Below, one piece after another: positions 33,038-41,870 of a stretch of 64,000 bases of DNA. The notes below the pieces were generated by a model. That model did not search any database, was not told the origin of the DNA, and worked only from the letters and a program-made list of their open reading frames with translations. Each line of letters begins with the position of its first letter. Positions within the stretch are counted from its first letter, which is position 1. Source of the stretch: an uncultured Prevotellaceae bacterium. Lineage in GTDB: Bacteria > Bacteroidota > Bacteroidia > Bacteroidales > Bacteroidaceae. The position numbers were made by a program, and so were the translations under genes. The stretch lies in the NCBI GenBank assembly GCA_902761605.1, contig CACWLC010000007.1:44416-108415 (forward strand). Direction: 5' to 3'.

Positions 33038-34155
33038 TGGGAAAGATATCTGTTAATGAACTCGCAACAAAACTGATAGACCGCAAGGGATTGTCAAAGA
33101 AACAGGCAGCATCCTTTGTTAATGATATGTTTGATATCATTCAGAAAGGACTGGAGCAGGATAAGATAATGAAAGTGAAGGGCTTCGGAACTTTTAAGAT
33201 TATCAGTGTCGATGATCGTGAGAGTATCAATGTCAATACTGGAGAACGGGTGTTGATAGGAGGTCATAGCAAGATTACATTCACTCCGGATAATGTGATG
33301 AAGGAACTGGTGAACAAACCTTTCTCACAGTTTGAGACAGTAGTCCTGAATGATGGTGTCGAATTTGAAGATGCCCCCGACAGTTCTGCTTCTGAGGAGA
33401 ATGTGGCTACCTCTGCTCCACCGGTGGATTTCGTGACAGAACCAGAGCCCGTCAGGAAAGAGCCTGTCGTTCAACAGAAAGAGCCTCTTGTCGAAAAAGA
33501 AGTAAATATTCCGATACTGTTGGGAGAGTTGGAAGACTCTGACAAATCAGAGACTCCTGCTGAATCAGAGAGTTCCAATGAGGAAGAATACGCAAATGAA
33601 GTGGAGTCACCTGCGGCTTGGAAGAAATGGATTATTCCTGTTCTCTTCCTTCTCATCGGATTCTCAGCAGGATATCTCGTGTGTGATACGATACACGAGC
33701 AGTATGCTATCCCAAAAGAATTTCTGACTGAGGATGAAACTTTACCTGAGCCACAGCCTCAGCCTGTTGTGACCGACAGTATGACACAAGATAAAACTAC
33801 AGTGGAGGATTCTGTGGCTGTCATGCCTGAGGTTAAGCCAGAACCGAAGCCGGAACCAAAACCTGAGCCAAAGAAGGAAATAAAACCCGAGCCTGTTGTC
33901 TCTATGGAGAAATATGAGAAGATGGACTCCCGCGTTCTTCATGGCGCATATAGAATTGTTGGTACAGACCATGTAGAGAAGATCAAGGCAACAGATAATC
34001 TTGCAAGGATCTGTAAACGTACCATCGGTCCTGGTATGGAGTGTTATCTTGAGGTCTATAATGGTATCAAGGGCGATGCAGACCTGAAGCCGGGAAAGGA
34101 TATCAAGATTCCAAAGCTTGAACTTAAAAAGAAGAATAAGACAAATAACAAATAA
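33037..34155 (+). CDS. HU-domain / transmembrane / LysM-like fusion protein
   Basis: The 372-residue protein has four visible parts. Residues 1-95 are an HU domain (GKISVNELATKLIDRKGLS, then VKGFGTFKI). Residues 110-195 are acidic and disordered. Residues 198-216 (IIPVLFLLIGFSAGYLVCD) are one transmembrane helix. After a Pro/Glu/Lys repeat (about 237-288, EPKPEPKPEP), residues 304-361 look LysM-like (GAYRIVGTDHVEKIKATDNL, then LKPGKDIKIPKL). If the HU part is cytoplasmic and the LysM part periplasmic, it would tie DNA to peptidoglycan. HU-TM proteins are known in Bacteroidetes but poorly studied. Start ATG 33037 overlaps the previous stop. Confidence 0.78.
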   Translation: MGKISVNELATKLIDRKGLSKKQAASFVNDMFDIIQKGLEQDKIMKVKGFGTFKIISVDDRESINVNTGERVLIGGHSKITFTPDNVMKELVNKPFSQFETVVLNDGVEFEDAPDSSASEENVATSAPPVDFVTEPEPVRKEPVVQQKEPLVEKEVNIPILLGELEDSDKSETPAESESSNEEEYANEVESPAAWKKWIIPVLFLLIGFSAGYLVCDTIHEQYAIPKEFLTEDETLPEPQPQPVVTDSMTQDKTTVEDSVAVMPEVKPEPKPEPKPEPKKEIKPEPVVSMEKYEKMDSRVLHGAYRIVGTDHVEKIKATDNLARICKRTIGPGMECYLEVYNGIKGDADLKPGKDIKIPKLELKKKNKTNNK

Positions 34156-34173
34156 AATATAAAAAATAATATC

Positions 34174-35169
34174 ATGGCAGAAGCAATTGACATCCGTGAG
34201 TTGAATATTCGGATAGAACAGCAAAGCGCATTTGTTACAAATCTTGTAGCAGGAATGGATCGTGTCATCGTTGGTCAGAAACACCTCGTTGACTCGTTAC
34301 TTATAGGTCTCCTCAGTGATGGACATATCCTCCTTGAGGGTGTCCCCGGATTGGCAAAGACATTGGCCATCAAGACCTTGGCACAGCTTATAGATTCTGA
34401 TTACAGTCGTATTCAGTTTACTCCCGACCTTCTCCCTGCTGACGTGATAGGTACGATGATCTACTCTCAGAAGGACGAGAAGTTCCAAGTGAAGAAAGGT
34501 CCTGTATTTGCCAACTTCGTCTTGGCAGATGAAATCAACCGTGCTCCAGCGAAGGTTCAGAGTGCTCTCCTCGAGGCTATGCAGGAGAAACAGGTGACCA
34601 TCGGTAGCGATACCTTCCAGCTTCCAAATCCTTTCCTCGTTATGGCCACACAAAACCCCATCGAACAGGAGGGAACATACCCTCTTCCTGAGGCTCAGGT
34701 TGACCGTTTCATGCTGAAGGTTGTCATCGACTATCCGACGCTCGATGAGGAGAAGAAGATTATCCGTGAGAATATCGCAGGTGAGATGCCAAAGGTAACA
34801 CCTGTGACTACTGCAGATGAGATCCTCAAGGCAAGAAGTGTTGTTCGTGAGGTTTATCTCGACGAGAAGATCGAACAGTATATCGCTGATATCGTATTCG
34901 CAACCCGTTATCCTGACCGTTATGGTCTGAAGGACCTTAAGGATATGATCAGCTTCGGTGGTTCTCCTCGTGCAAGTATTAACCTTGCTAAGGCAGCACG
35001 TGCATACGCCTTTATCAAGCGTCGCGGTTATGTCGTTCCTGAGGATATCCGTGCTGTGGCTCATGATGTGCTGCGTCATCGTATCGGTCTTACCTATGAG
35101 GCAGAGGCCAGCAACATCACCAGCGAGGAGATTGTCTCTAAGATCATCAATAAGGTCGAAGTCCCCTGA
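34174..35169 (+). CDS. MoxR family AAA+ ATPase
   Basis: A 331-residue MoxR ATPase with the Walker A motif GVPGLAKT (about 51-58), Walker B in VLADEINRAPAKVQ (about 113-126), sensor 1 MATQNPIEQEGTYPLPEAQVD in part, and a C-terminal lid. MoxR proteins act as chaperones for VWA proteins and always accompany DUF58 and Bat genes, as here. It is the first gene of the Bat cluster. Confidence 0.94.
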   Translation: MAEAIDIRELNIRIEQQSAFVTNLVAGMDRVIVGQKHLVDSLLIGLLSDGHILLEGVPGLAKTLAIKTLAQLIDSDYSRIQFTPDLLPADVIGTMIYSQKDEKFQVKKGPVFANFVLADEINRAPAKVQSALLEAMQEKQVTIGSDTFQLPNPFLVMATQNPIEQEGTYPLPEAQVDRFMLKVVIDYPTLDEEKKIIRENIAGEMPKVTPVTTADEILKARSVVREVYLDEKIEQYIADIVFATRYPDRYGLKDLKDMISFGGSPRASINLAKAARAYAFIKRRGYVVPEDIRAVAHDVLRHRIGLTYEAEASNITSEEIVSKIINKVEVP

Positions 35170-35170
35170 T

Positions 35171-35240
35171 CCCAGGAAGACCTGGGATATCCTAGGATCG
35201 CCTAGAATCATCTAGAACATCCAAGAATTGCCTGGCATAA
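35171..35240 (+). repeat. Seven degenerate 10-bp tandem repeats between moxR and the DUF58 gene
   Basis: From 35171 the sequence reads as consecutive 10-bp units: CCCAGGAAGA, CCTGGGATAT, CCTAGGATCG, CCTAGAATCA, TCTAGAACAT, CCAAGAATTG, CCTGGCATAA, roughly CCTAGRATNN. The array spans the gap between the moxR stop (35167-35169) and the next ATG (35243). The period equals about one helical turn. No coding role is seen. Confidence 0.75.
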
Positions 35241-35242
35241 TT

Positions 35243-36112
35243 ATGGAAACAAGTGAGATCATAAAGAAGGTCCGTAAGATTGAGATCAAGGCCAGAGGTC
35301 TGAGCTCAAACATCTTCGCAGGTCAGTATCACTCTGCCTTCAAGGGTAGGGGAATGGCCTTCAGCGAGGTGCGTGAGTATCAGTTTGGTGATGATGTCAG
35401 AGATATCGACTGGAATGTCACTGCCCGTTTTCATCGTCCTTATGTGAAGGTCTTTGAGGAGGAACGTGAACTGACGGTAATGCTTCTCATTGATGTCAGC
35501 GGATCTCTTGACTTCGGTACCCAGAAACAGATGAAACGTGATATGGTGACGGAGATAGCTGCCACCATAGCCTTCAGCGCGATACAGAACAATGATAAGA
35601 TCGGTGTGGTGTTCTTCTCAGACAAGATCGAGAAGTACATACCTCCGAAGAAAGGACGTAAGCATATCCTCTATATCATCCGTGAGATGCTTGATTTCCA
35701 TCCGGAGTCGAAGAAAACGGATGTGAAACAGGCTGTAGAGTTCCTCTCCAGTGTTCAGAAGCGCCGTACCACATCTTTCATCCTCAGCGACTTCTATGTA
35801 CGTAATGACTTCATGCAGTCATTGCAGATAGCTAACCGCAAACATGATGTAGTTGCTATTCAGGTCTACGACCAACGTGCAAAGGAACTGCCTGACGTGG
35901 GACTGATGAAGGTTGTTGATGCTGAGACTGGTTTCGAACAGTATGTCGATACCAGTTCCAAGCGTCTGCGTGACTCTTATCGTAAGTATTGGATGGACAG
36001 GCAGAGTCAGCTGCAGGAGACGTTTAATAAGAGTAATGTTGATAATGTCAGTATCGCCACAAACGAAGATTTCGTAAAGTCCTTGCTGATGTTGTTTAAA
36101 CAAAGAAGTTGA
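35243..36112 (+). CDS. DUF58 domain protein (Bat cluster)
   Basis: The 289-residue protein has the DUF58 signature GRGMAFSEVREYQFGDDVRD (about 41-60) followed by IDWNVTARFHRPYVKVFEEERE and a VWA-like fold with LIDVSGSLDFG (about 83-93). Proteins of this family pair with MoxR. Start ATG 35243 is after the 10-bp repeats; a TTG at 35228 in frame is less likely. Confidence 0.9.
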   Translation: METSEIIKKVRKIEIKARGLSSNIFAGQYHSAFKGRGMAFSEVREYQFGDDVRDIDWNVTARFHRPYVKVFEEERELTVMLLIDVSGSLDFGTQKQMKRDMVTEIAATIAFSAIQNNDKIGVVFFSDKIEKYIPPKKGRKHILYIIREMLDFHPESKKTDVKQAVEFLSSVQKRRTTSFILSDFYVRNDFMQSLQIANRKHDVVAIQVYDQRAKELPDVGLMKVVDAETGFEQYVDTSSKRLRDSYRKYWMDRQSQLQETFNKSNVDNVSIATNEDFVKSLLMLFKQRS

Positions 36113-37179
36113 TGAAGAAGTATTTATTTGTCATATTGGCAATGGTGACTTGTGCTGTTCATGCACAGGTGTCTGTAGAGGCGAGCATCGACAATATCGA
36201 GATGCTTGTAGGCCAACAGGCGCATGTCACTCTGAAGGCTGTGGCTAAGGAGAACTCTAAAGTGGAGTTCCCTTCCTTCCAGCCATCACAATATGTAACA
36301 CCTGGCATAGAGGTTCTTAATTGTCAGCCTCAGGAAGACAAGAAAACGGATAATGGTTTCGTGGAGAAGTCGATGGTTTACACCCTCACTTCTTTTGACG
36401 ATACCTTATACTATATCCCTCCAATGACCGTTAAGGTTGATGGTAAGCCTTATCAGACAAAAAGTCTTGCTCTTAAGGTGCTCACCATCGAGGTCGACAC
36501 CACTCATGTGGAACAGTTCTTCCCTCCTAAGGGTGTTCAGGAGAATCCTTTCCTCTGGAGTGAATGGAGCTTGATTTTCTGGTTGAGTGTGTTGTTGCTA
36601 ATTGTCTCTGTGATAACTTATTACCTGTATGTCCGCTTAAGAGACAATAAGCCTATAATCACTCATATCCGTATAGTCAAGAAACTCCTGCCTCATCAGA
36701 AGGCATTGAAGGAGATTGAGCAGATAAAGGCGGATAAGATGGTTACCTCGGAGAATCCGAAGGAGTACTATACCAAGCTTACAGACACTCTGAGAAAGTA
36801 TATTGAGGAACGTTATGGCTTCAATGCCATGGAGATGACCAGCAGTGAGATAATCGGGAAACTAATGGCCACACAGGATCAGAAGTCTCTCGATGAACTG
36901 CGACATCTGTTCACCACGGCTGATCTGGTGAAGTTCGCTAAGTACTCCACTCTCATCAATGAGAACGACATGAACCTTGTCAGTGCCATCGACTTCATCA
37001 ACCAGACTAAGCTCGAGAATGTTCCTACCGAGGAGACTATTAAGCCACAGCTCTCTGAAGAGGATCAGCATAGTGTGAAGACGAGACGTCTGCTGAAGAT
37101 GTTCATCTCTGCTCTGCTCGTCATCAGCGTAGCATTGCTTGTATATGTGGTATGGTCGATTATTGAATTGATTAAATAG
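36112..37179 (+). CDS. Bat-cluster membrane protein with N-terminal signal peptide (BatD-like, short)
   Basis: The 355-residue protein has a signal peptide (FVILAMVTCAVHA), a periplasmic beta-rich domain (about 20-150; VGQQAHVTLKAVAKENSKVEFP resembles the BatD Ig-like part), a transmembrane helix (about 158-180), a cytoplasmic helical segment and a second helix at the C-terminus (about 330-352). It sits in the position where Bacteroidetes carry an extra small Bat gene between the DUF58 gene and batA. The role is unknown beyond the cluster. The start overlaps the previous stop by one base. Confidence 0.7.
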   Translation: MKKYLFVILAMVTCAVHAQVSVEASIDNIEMLVGQQAHVTLKAVAKENSKVEFPSFQPSQYVTPGIEVLNCQPQEDKKTDNGFVEKSMVYTLTSFDDTLYYIPPMTVKVDGKPYQTKSLALKVLTIEVDTTHVEQFFPPKGVQENPFLWSEWSLIFWLSVLLLIVSVITYYLYVRLRDNKPIITHIRIVKKLLPHQKALKEIEQIKADKMVTSENPKEYYTKLTDTLRKYIEERYGFNAMEMTSSEIIGKLMATQDQKSLDELRHLFTTADLVKFAKYSTLINENDMNLVSAIDFINQTKLENVPTEETIKPQLSEEDQHSVKTRRLLKMFISALLVISVALLVYVVWSIIELIK

Positions 37180-37184
37180 GAAAT

Positions 37185-38183
37185 ATGGAATTTGCCAATA
37201 AAGAATATCTGTTTCTGCTGTTGCTGATCATACCTTATGTCATCTGGTATGTGATGTACAGGAAGAAGACGGAACCTACCATGCGGATGAGCGATACCTT
37301 TGCCTTCCGTGATGCACCAAAGAGTTGGAAGATGCGGCTCATGCCTCTCTCCCCACTGCTCCGCATCCTGGCTTTTGCCATGATTGTGTTTGTGCTTGCA
37401 CGTCCTCAGACTCAGAATTCATGGAAGAACAAGACTGTCGAGGGTATCGATATCATGCTGGCAATGGACGTCTCTACATCCATGTTGGCAGAAGACCTGA
37501 AGCCCAACCGTATAGAGGCGGCAAAACAGGTGGCTGCGGAGTTTGTCTCAGGACGTCCTAACGATAATATCGGACTGAGCATCTTCGCTGGTGAGGCATT
37601 CACACAGTGTCCTATGACCATTGATCATGCCTCGTTGCTCAACCTCCTGCATAACGTAAGGACCGACATTGCTGCAAGAGGTCTTATCGAGGATGGTACT
37701 GCTATAGGCATGGGTCTCGCAAATGCTGTCTCTCGTCTTAAGGACTCTAAGGCAAAGAGTAAGGTGGTGATACTCCTTACCGATGGTAGTAACAACCGTG
37801 GTGATATCTCTCCGATGACAGCTGCTGAGATAGCAAAGAGTCTGGGTATCAGAGTCTATACCATCGGAGTAGGAACAAATAAGGTTGCTCCTTACCCTAT
37901 GCCTGTGGCTGGTGGTGTACAGTATGTGAATATCCCTGTGGAGATTGATAATCAGACGCTTAGCGAGATTGCTGCAGCCACAGAGGGCGATTTCTATCGT
38001 GCCACGAATACAAAAGAGCTTCGTAAGATATATCAGGAGATTGACCAGCTGGAGAAGTCGAAACTCGATGTTAAGCAGTTCAGTAAGAAATACGAGGCGT
38101 TCCAGCCTTTTGCCATCATCGCTGTGCTGGCCCTGCTGCTCGAAATCCTGCTTCGCATCACCATCTTCCGACGCATCCCCTGA
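37185..38183 (+). CDS. batA: Aerotolerance protein BatA (VWA domain)
   Basis: The 332-residue protein has two N-terminal transmembrane helices, a VWA domain with MIDAS motif MAMDVSTSMLAED (about 90-102) and TDGSNNRGD (about 197-205), and a C-terminal helix. BatA proteins are linked to oxygen tolerance in Bacteroides fragilis and to stress survival elsewhere. The 46-bp gap to the next gene is filled by AATAGTAAATAGTCAAATAGTC-type simple repeats. Confidence 0.91.
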   Translation: MEFANKEYLFLLLLIIPYVIWYVMYRKKTEPTMRMSDTFAFRDAPKSWKMRLMPLSPLLRILAFAMIVFVLARPQTQNSWKNKTVEGIDIMLAMDVSTSMLAEDLKPNRIEAAKQVAAEFVSGRPNDNIGLSIFAGEAFTQCPMTIDHASLLNLLHNVRTDIAARGLIEDGTAIGMGLANAVSRLKDSKAKSKVVILLTDGSNNRGDISPMTAAEIAKSLGIRVYTIGVGTNKVAPYPMPVAGGVQYVNIPVEIDNQTLSEIAAATEGDFYRATNTKELRKIYQEIDQLEKSKLDVKQFSKKYEAFQPFAIIAVLALLLEILLRITIFRRIP

Positions 38184-38226
38184 ATAGTAAATAGTAAAAT
38201 AGTAAATAGTCAAATAGTCAAATAAA
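38184..38226 (+). repeat. Low-complexity AATAGTMAA spacer repeat
   Basis: The gap between batA and batB is made of units of AATAGTAAA and AATAGTCAA. Similar spacers occur at about 13855-13890 and 29120-29150, always between co-directional genes. Confidence 0.6.
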
Positions 38227-38229
38227 ACC

Positions 38230-39960
38230 GTGTTTAGATTTGAAGACCCCATATATCTCTGGCTGTTAGTGCTGATACCTGTATTTGCACTCGTCAGGTT
38301 CATCACATATCGTAACCAGAAGAAAAAACTGCGTAAGTTTGGTGATCCCAAGCTGTTGAAGGATCTGATGCCCGATGTGTCTCGCTTCCGTCCTATGGTG
38401 AAGTTCTGGCTCCTTCAGGCTGCACTGGCTTTACTTATCGTGATGCTGGCAAGACCTCAGATGGGAACGAAGATAAGTCAGGAGAAACGTACTGGCATAG
38501 AGACGATTATCGCTCTCGACATCTCCAACTCCATGAGGGCGGAGGATATCGTGCCTAGTCGTCTTGACCGTAGTAAGATGATGGTGGAGAACCTCGTTGA
38601 CCACTTCACCAATGATAAGATAGGACTGATAGTCTTTGCCGGTGATGCCTTCGTGCAGTTGCCTATCACAAGCGACTATGTGTCGGCGAAGATGTTCCTA
38701 TCAAGCATCGACCCTTCGATGATGGCCACTCAGGGTACTGACATCGCTGCTGCGATAGACATGGCGATGAACAGTTTTACTCAGGAGGAGGGTATCGGTA
38801 AGGCGATAATAGTCATCACCGACGGAGAGAACCATGAGAGTGGTGCCCTCGAGGCTGCCGAGGCGGCAAAGAAGAAGGGTATGCGTGTGTATGTCCTTGG
38901 TGTGGGTAGTGCCCAGGGGGCTCCTATCCCCATCCCGGGAACTGGGGATTATATGAAGGACAATACTGGTAGTACCGTGATGTCGGCTCTCAACGAGGAT
39001 ATGTGTCGTCAGGTGGCTCAGGCTGGTGGGGGAGCATATATCCATGTGGAGAACAACAGTGCTGCACAACAGCAGCTTGACAACGAACTCGACAAGCTCT
39101 CGAAGAAAGAGACCTCAACGACTGTCTACAGCGATTTCGACGAACAGTTCCAGGCCTTTGGTGTCCTGGTTCTGCTCTTGCTTATCCTCGAGATATGTAT
39201 CTTCGACCGCAGGAATCCTCTCCTGAAGAACATCTCGCTGTTTAAGAGAAAGAGCAACTCTGCCTCAATGCGCATGTTCCTCTTCATCGCCCTTACTCTT
39301 ACATCTTGCATCTTACCTCTTACTTCTTCCGCCCAGACCGACAGATCCTATAACCGTCAGGGTAACAAACAGTTCGAGGCAGGTGATTATGCCAATGCAG
39401 AGGTGTCTTACCGTAAGGCGATAGAGAAGAATCCTCGCAACCCTCAGGCTGCATATAACCTGGGAAATGCCCTTATGGCTCAGAAGAAAGACTCTGCTGC
39501 CATCGAACAGTTCCAGAGTGCTGCACGTATGGAAACGAATCCTCTGCGTAAGTATCAGTCATTCCATAACATCGGTGTCATTTGTCAGACTCATAAGATG
39601 TATGGTGAGGCCATCGAGGCGTATAAGAGTGCCCTCCGCCTGAATCCTAATGACGACGAGACAAGATATAATCTCGTTCTCTGCAAACATCAGCAGAAGA
39701 AGCAGGATCAGAACAAGCAGAACCAACAGAATCAGGACCAGCAGAAGAAAGATGACAAGAAAGACGATAAGAAAGACGAACAGAAGAAAGATCAGAATAA
39801 AGACGAGAAACAGAAGCAGCAGGAGCAGAAGCCTCAGATGAGTAAGGACAATGCTGAACAGTTGCTTAACGCTGCCATGCAACAGGAGAAACAGACTCAG
39901 GATCGTCTGAAGAAAGCTCAGCAGCAGCCTCAGCGTCGTAACATACAGAAGAATTGGTGA
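38230..39960 (+). CDS. BatB-BatC fusion (VWA domain plus TPR domain)
   Basis: The 576-residue protein joins a BatB-like VWA part (residues 1 to about 345, MIDAS IALDISNSMRAED about 92-104, TDGENHESG) to a BatC-like TPR part (about 370-480, AAYNLGNALMAQKKDSAAIEQF). The C-terminus is a Lys/Gln/Asp-rich low-complexity tail (about 485-575). Residues 347-370 (MRMFLFIALTLTSCILPLTS) form a signal-peptide-like hydrophobic segment, evidently the old BatC signal, now a second membrane anchor. Start is GTG 38230. ATG 39268 could give separate BatC. Confidence 0.86.
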   Translation: MFRFEDPIYLWLLVLIPVFALVRFITYRNQKKKLRKFGDPKLLKDLMPDVSRFRPMVKFWLLQAALALLIVMLARPQMGTKISQEKRTGIETIIALDISNSMRAEDIVPSRLDRSKMMVENLVDHFTNDKIGLIVFAGDAFVQLPITSDYVSAKMFLSSIDPSMMATQGTDIAAAIDMAMNSFTQEEGIGKAIIVITDGENHESGALEAAEAAKKKGMRVYVLGVGSAQGAPIPIPGTGDYMKDNTGSTVMSALNEDMCRQVAQAGGGAYIHVENNSAAQQQLDNELDKLSKKETSTTVYSDFDEQFQAFGVLVLLLLILEICIFDRRNPLLKNISLFKRKSNSASMRMFLFIALTLTSCILPLTSSAQTDRSYNRQGNKQFEAGDYANAEVSYRKAIEKNPRNPQAAYNLGNALMAQKKDSAAIEQFQSAARMETNPLRKYQSFHNIGVICQTHKMYGEAIEAYKSALRLNPNDDETRYNLVLCKHQQKKQDQNKQNQQNQDQQKKDDKKDDKKDEQKKDQNKDEKQKQQEQKPQMSKDNAEQLLNAAMQQEKQTQDRLKKAQQQPQRRNIQKNW

Positions 39961-41783
39961 TGAGAAAATTGTTATTGATAATAGGTATGGTCTGTGTCAC
40001 AGCGGCAGCTGTGGCACAGACCCTGATGGGTTCTGCACCATCTCACGTAGCTATGGGTGAGCAGTTCCGCCTTACATATACTGTCAACACTCAGAATGTC
40101 AGTGAGTTCCGGGCTGGCGACATCCCTGATGCCTTTGAGGTGCTCATAGGCCCTAACCGTTCTGTGCAGTCAAGTTATCAGATGATCAACGGACATACTA
40201 GCTCCACGTCATCGATAACATATACCTATATCGTTGTTGCAATGAAGAACGGCTCTTTCACCATCCCTGCTGCCCATGTTGTTGTTGATGGCAAGACGAT
40301 AGCATCCAACCCTATTAAGATAACTGTCTCTGGCAAGAGTCAGGCGAATAGCGGTGGTTCAAGCTCAAGACAGAGGGATAATGATGGTGCCGAACTGCGT
40401 GATGCAGGTAGTCGTATCTCCGGCTCAGACCTCTTCATCAAGGTGAGTGCGAATAAGAGACGTGTATACGAACAGGAGCCTATCCTCCTTACATATAAGG
40501 TATATACCCTTGTGTCGCTCACCCAACTTGAAGGAAAGATGCCTGACCTTAAGGGATTCCATACCCAGGAGGTAGACCTTCCACAACAGAAGAGCTTCAA
40601 GGTAGAGACTGTCAACGGACGTCCTTATCGCACTGTCACATGGAGCCAGTATGTGATGTTCCCGCAGATCACGGGAAAACTCCAGATACCAAGCATCACC
40701 TTCAATGGCATCGTGGTACAGCAGAACCGTAACATCGATCCTTTTGAGGCTTTCTTCAATGGTGGCTCGGGATACATAGAGGTGAAGAAACAGATCCAGG
40801 CTCCAGGCATAGAGATACAAGTAGATCAATTACCTCAGCGGCCGGCTACGTTCTCTGGTGGAGTGGGTAAGTTCAGTATCTCCGCTCAGTTGGATAAGAC
40901 GAATGTAAAAGCCAATGACCCTATCCGACTCAGGGTTATCATCAGTGGTACTGGCAACCTCAAACTCATAAAACAGCCTGAGGTGGCTTTCCCCAAGGAC
41001 TTCGACAAGTATGATGCGAAGATCACCGATAAGACCAAGCTCACTTCCAATGGTCTGGAGGGCTCTATGATCTACGATATCCTTGCTGTTCCCCGTCATC
41101 AGGGCAAATATGAGATTCCTCCTGTCGAGTTCACCTATTTCAATACCGAGACAAAGAAATACGAGACGGTAAAGAGTGAGGGCTTCACTCTCGATGTCGC
41201 AAAGGGCTCTGGTAGCAGTAGTATGAGTGACTTCACCGGTCAGGAGGATCTCCAGCTGTTGAATAAGGATATCCGATATATCAAGACAGGTGATACCCGT
41301 CAGCATTCACTCGATGATTTCTTCTTCGGTTCAACGAGGTATATCGTATCTATCATACTGATGGTCCTGGTGTTCATCTCTCTGTTTGTCATCTTCCGTC
41401 AGAGGGCTATAGAGAATGCAAACATCACCAAACGTCGTGCGGGTAAGGCTAATAAGGTGGCCACAAAACGTCTTAAGAAGGCCTCTAAGCTGATGGCAGA
41501 GAACAAGCCTGGTGAGTTCTATGACGAGGTGTTGCGTGCTCTCTGGGGCTATGTTGGCGACAAACTGAATATCCCTGTAGAACAGCTCTCTCATGATAAT
41601 ATCAGCATGCGTCTTTCTGAGCGTAATGTCAATGAAGAGACGATATCACAGTTCATAGGCGCTCTCGACGAGTGTGAGTTTGAGCGTTATGCCCCAGGTG
41701 ATCCTAAAGGTAATATGAATAAGGTATACGAAAAGGCTATGACAGCCATCGAACAGATCGAGAAAACGAAAAATGATAAATGA
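39960..41783 (+). CDS. batD: BatD family aerotolerance protein
   Basis: The 607-residue protein has a signal peptide (LLIIGMVCVTAAAVAQ), several Ig-like beta domains (about 20-410) that include a Ser/Gly-rich stretch (about 125-140), a transmembrane helix near residues 465-485 (YIVSIILMVLVFISLFVIF) and a basic cytoplasmic helical tail. This matches BatD/oxygen-tolerance proteins. ATG 39960 overlaps the batBC stop by one base. Confidence 0.88.
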   Translation: MRKLLLIIGMVCVTAAAVAQTLMGSAPSHVAMGEQFRLTYTVNTQNVSEFRAGDIPDAFEVLIGPNRSVQSSYQMINGHTSSTSSITYTYIVVAMKNGSFTIPAAHVVVDGKTIASNPIKITVSGKSQANSGGSSSRQRDNDGAELRDAGSRISGSDLFIKVSANKRRVYEQEPILLTYKVYTLVSLTQLEGKMPDLKGFHTQEVDLPQQKSFKVETVNGRPYRTVTWSQYVMFPQITGKLQIPSITFNGIVVQQNRNIDPFEAFFNGGSGYIEVKKQIQAPGIEIQVDQLPQRPATFSGGVGKFSISAQLDKTNVKANDPIRLRVIISGTGNLKLIKQPEVAFPKDFDKYDAKITDKTKLTSNGLEGSMIYDILAVPRHQGKYEIPPVEFTYFNTETKKYETVKSEGFTLDVAKGSGSSSMSDFTGQEDLQLLNKDIRYIKTGDTRQHSLDDFFFGSTRYIVSIILMVLVFISLFVIFRQRAIENANITKRRAGKANKVATKRLKKASKLMAENKPGEFYDEVLRALWGYVGDKLNIPVEQLSHDNISMRLSERNVNEETISQFIGALDECEFERYAPGDPKGNMNKVYEKAMTAIEQIEKTKNDK

Positions 41784-41870
41784 TAAAGGATAAATGACAA
41801 ACGTGGGAAAGTTTATGAAGATATATAATATAAGGAAATTGATGATGGTGATAGGTTTATCATTTATCAT
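41773..41870 (+). repeat. 15-bp perfect inverted repeat around the batE start
   Basis: ATGATAAATGATAAA (41773-41787) is the exact reverse complement of TTTATCATTTATCAT (41856-41870). The first arm spans the batD stop; the second lies in the signal-peptide codons of batE. An mRNA hairpin with a 68-nt loop would contain the batE start. Confidence 0.7.

Noticed and set aside
33830-33900. Possible CRISPR or tandem repeat at Pro-Glu-Lys codons
   Set aside because: The repeat is coding (EPKPEP) in frame with the HU-LysM protein and has no spacers.
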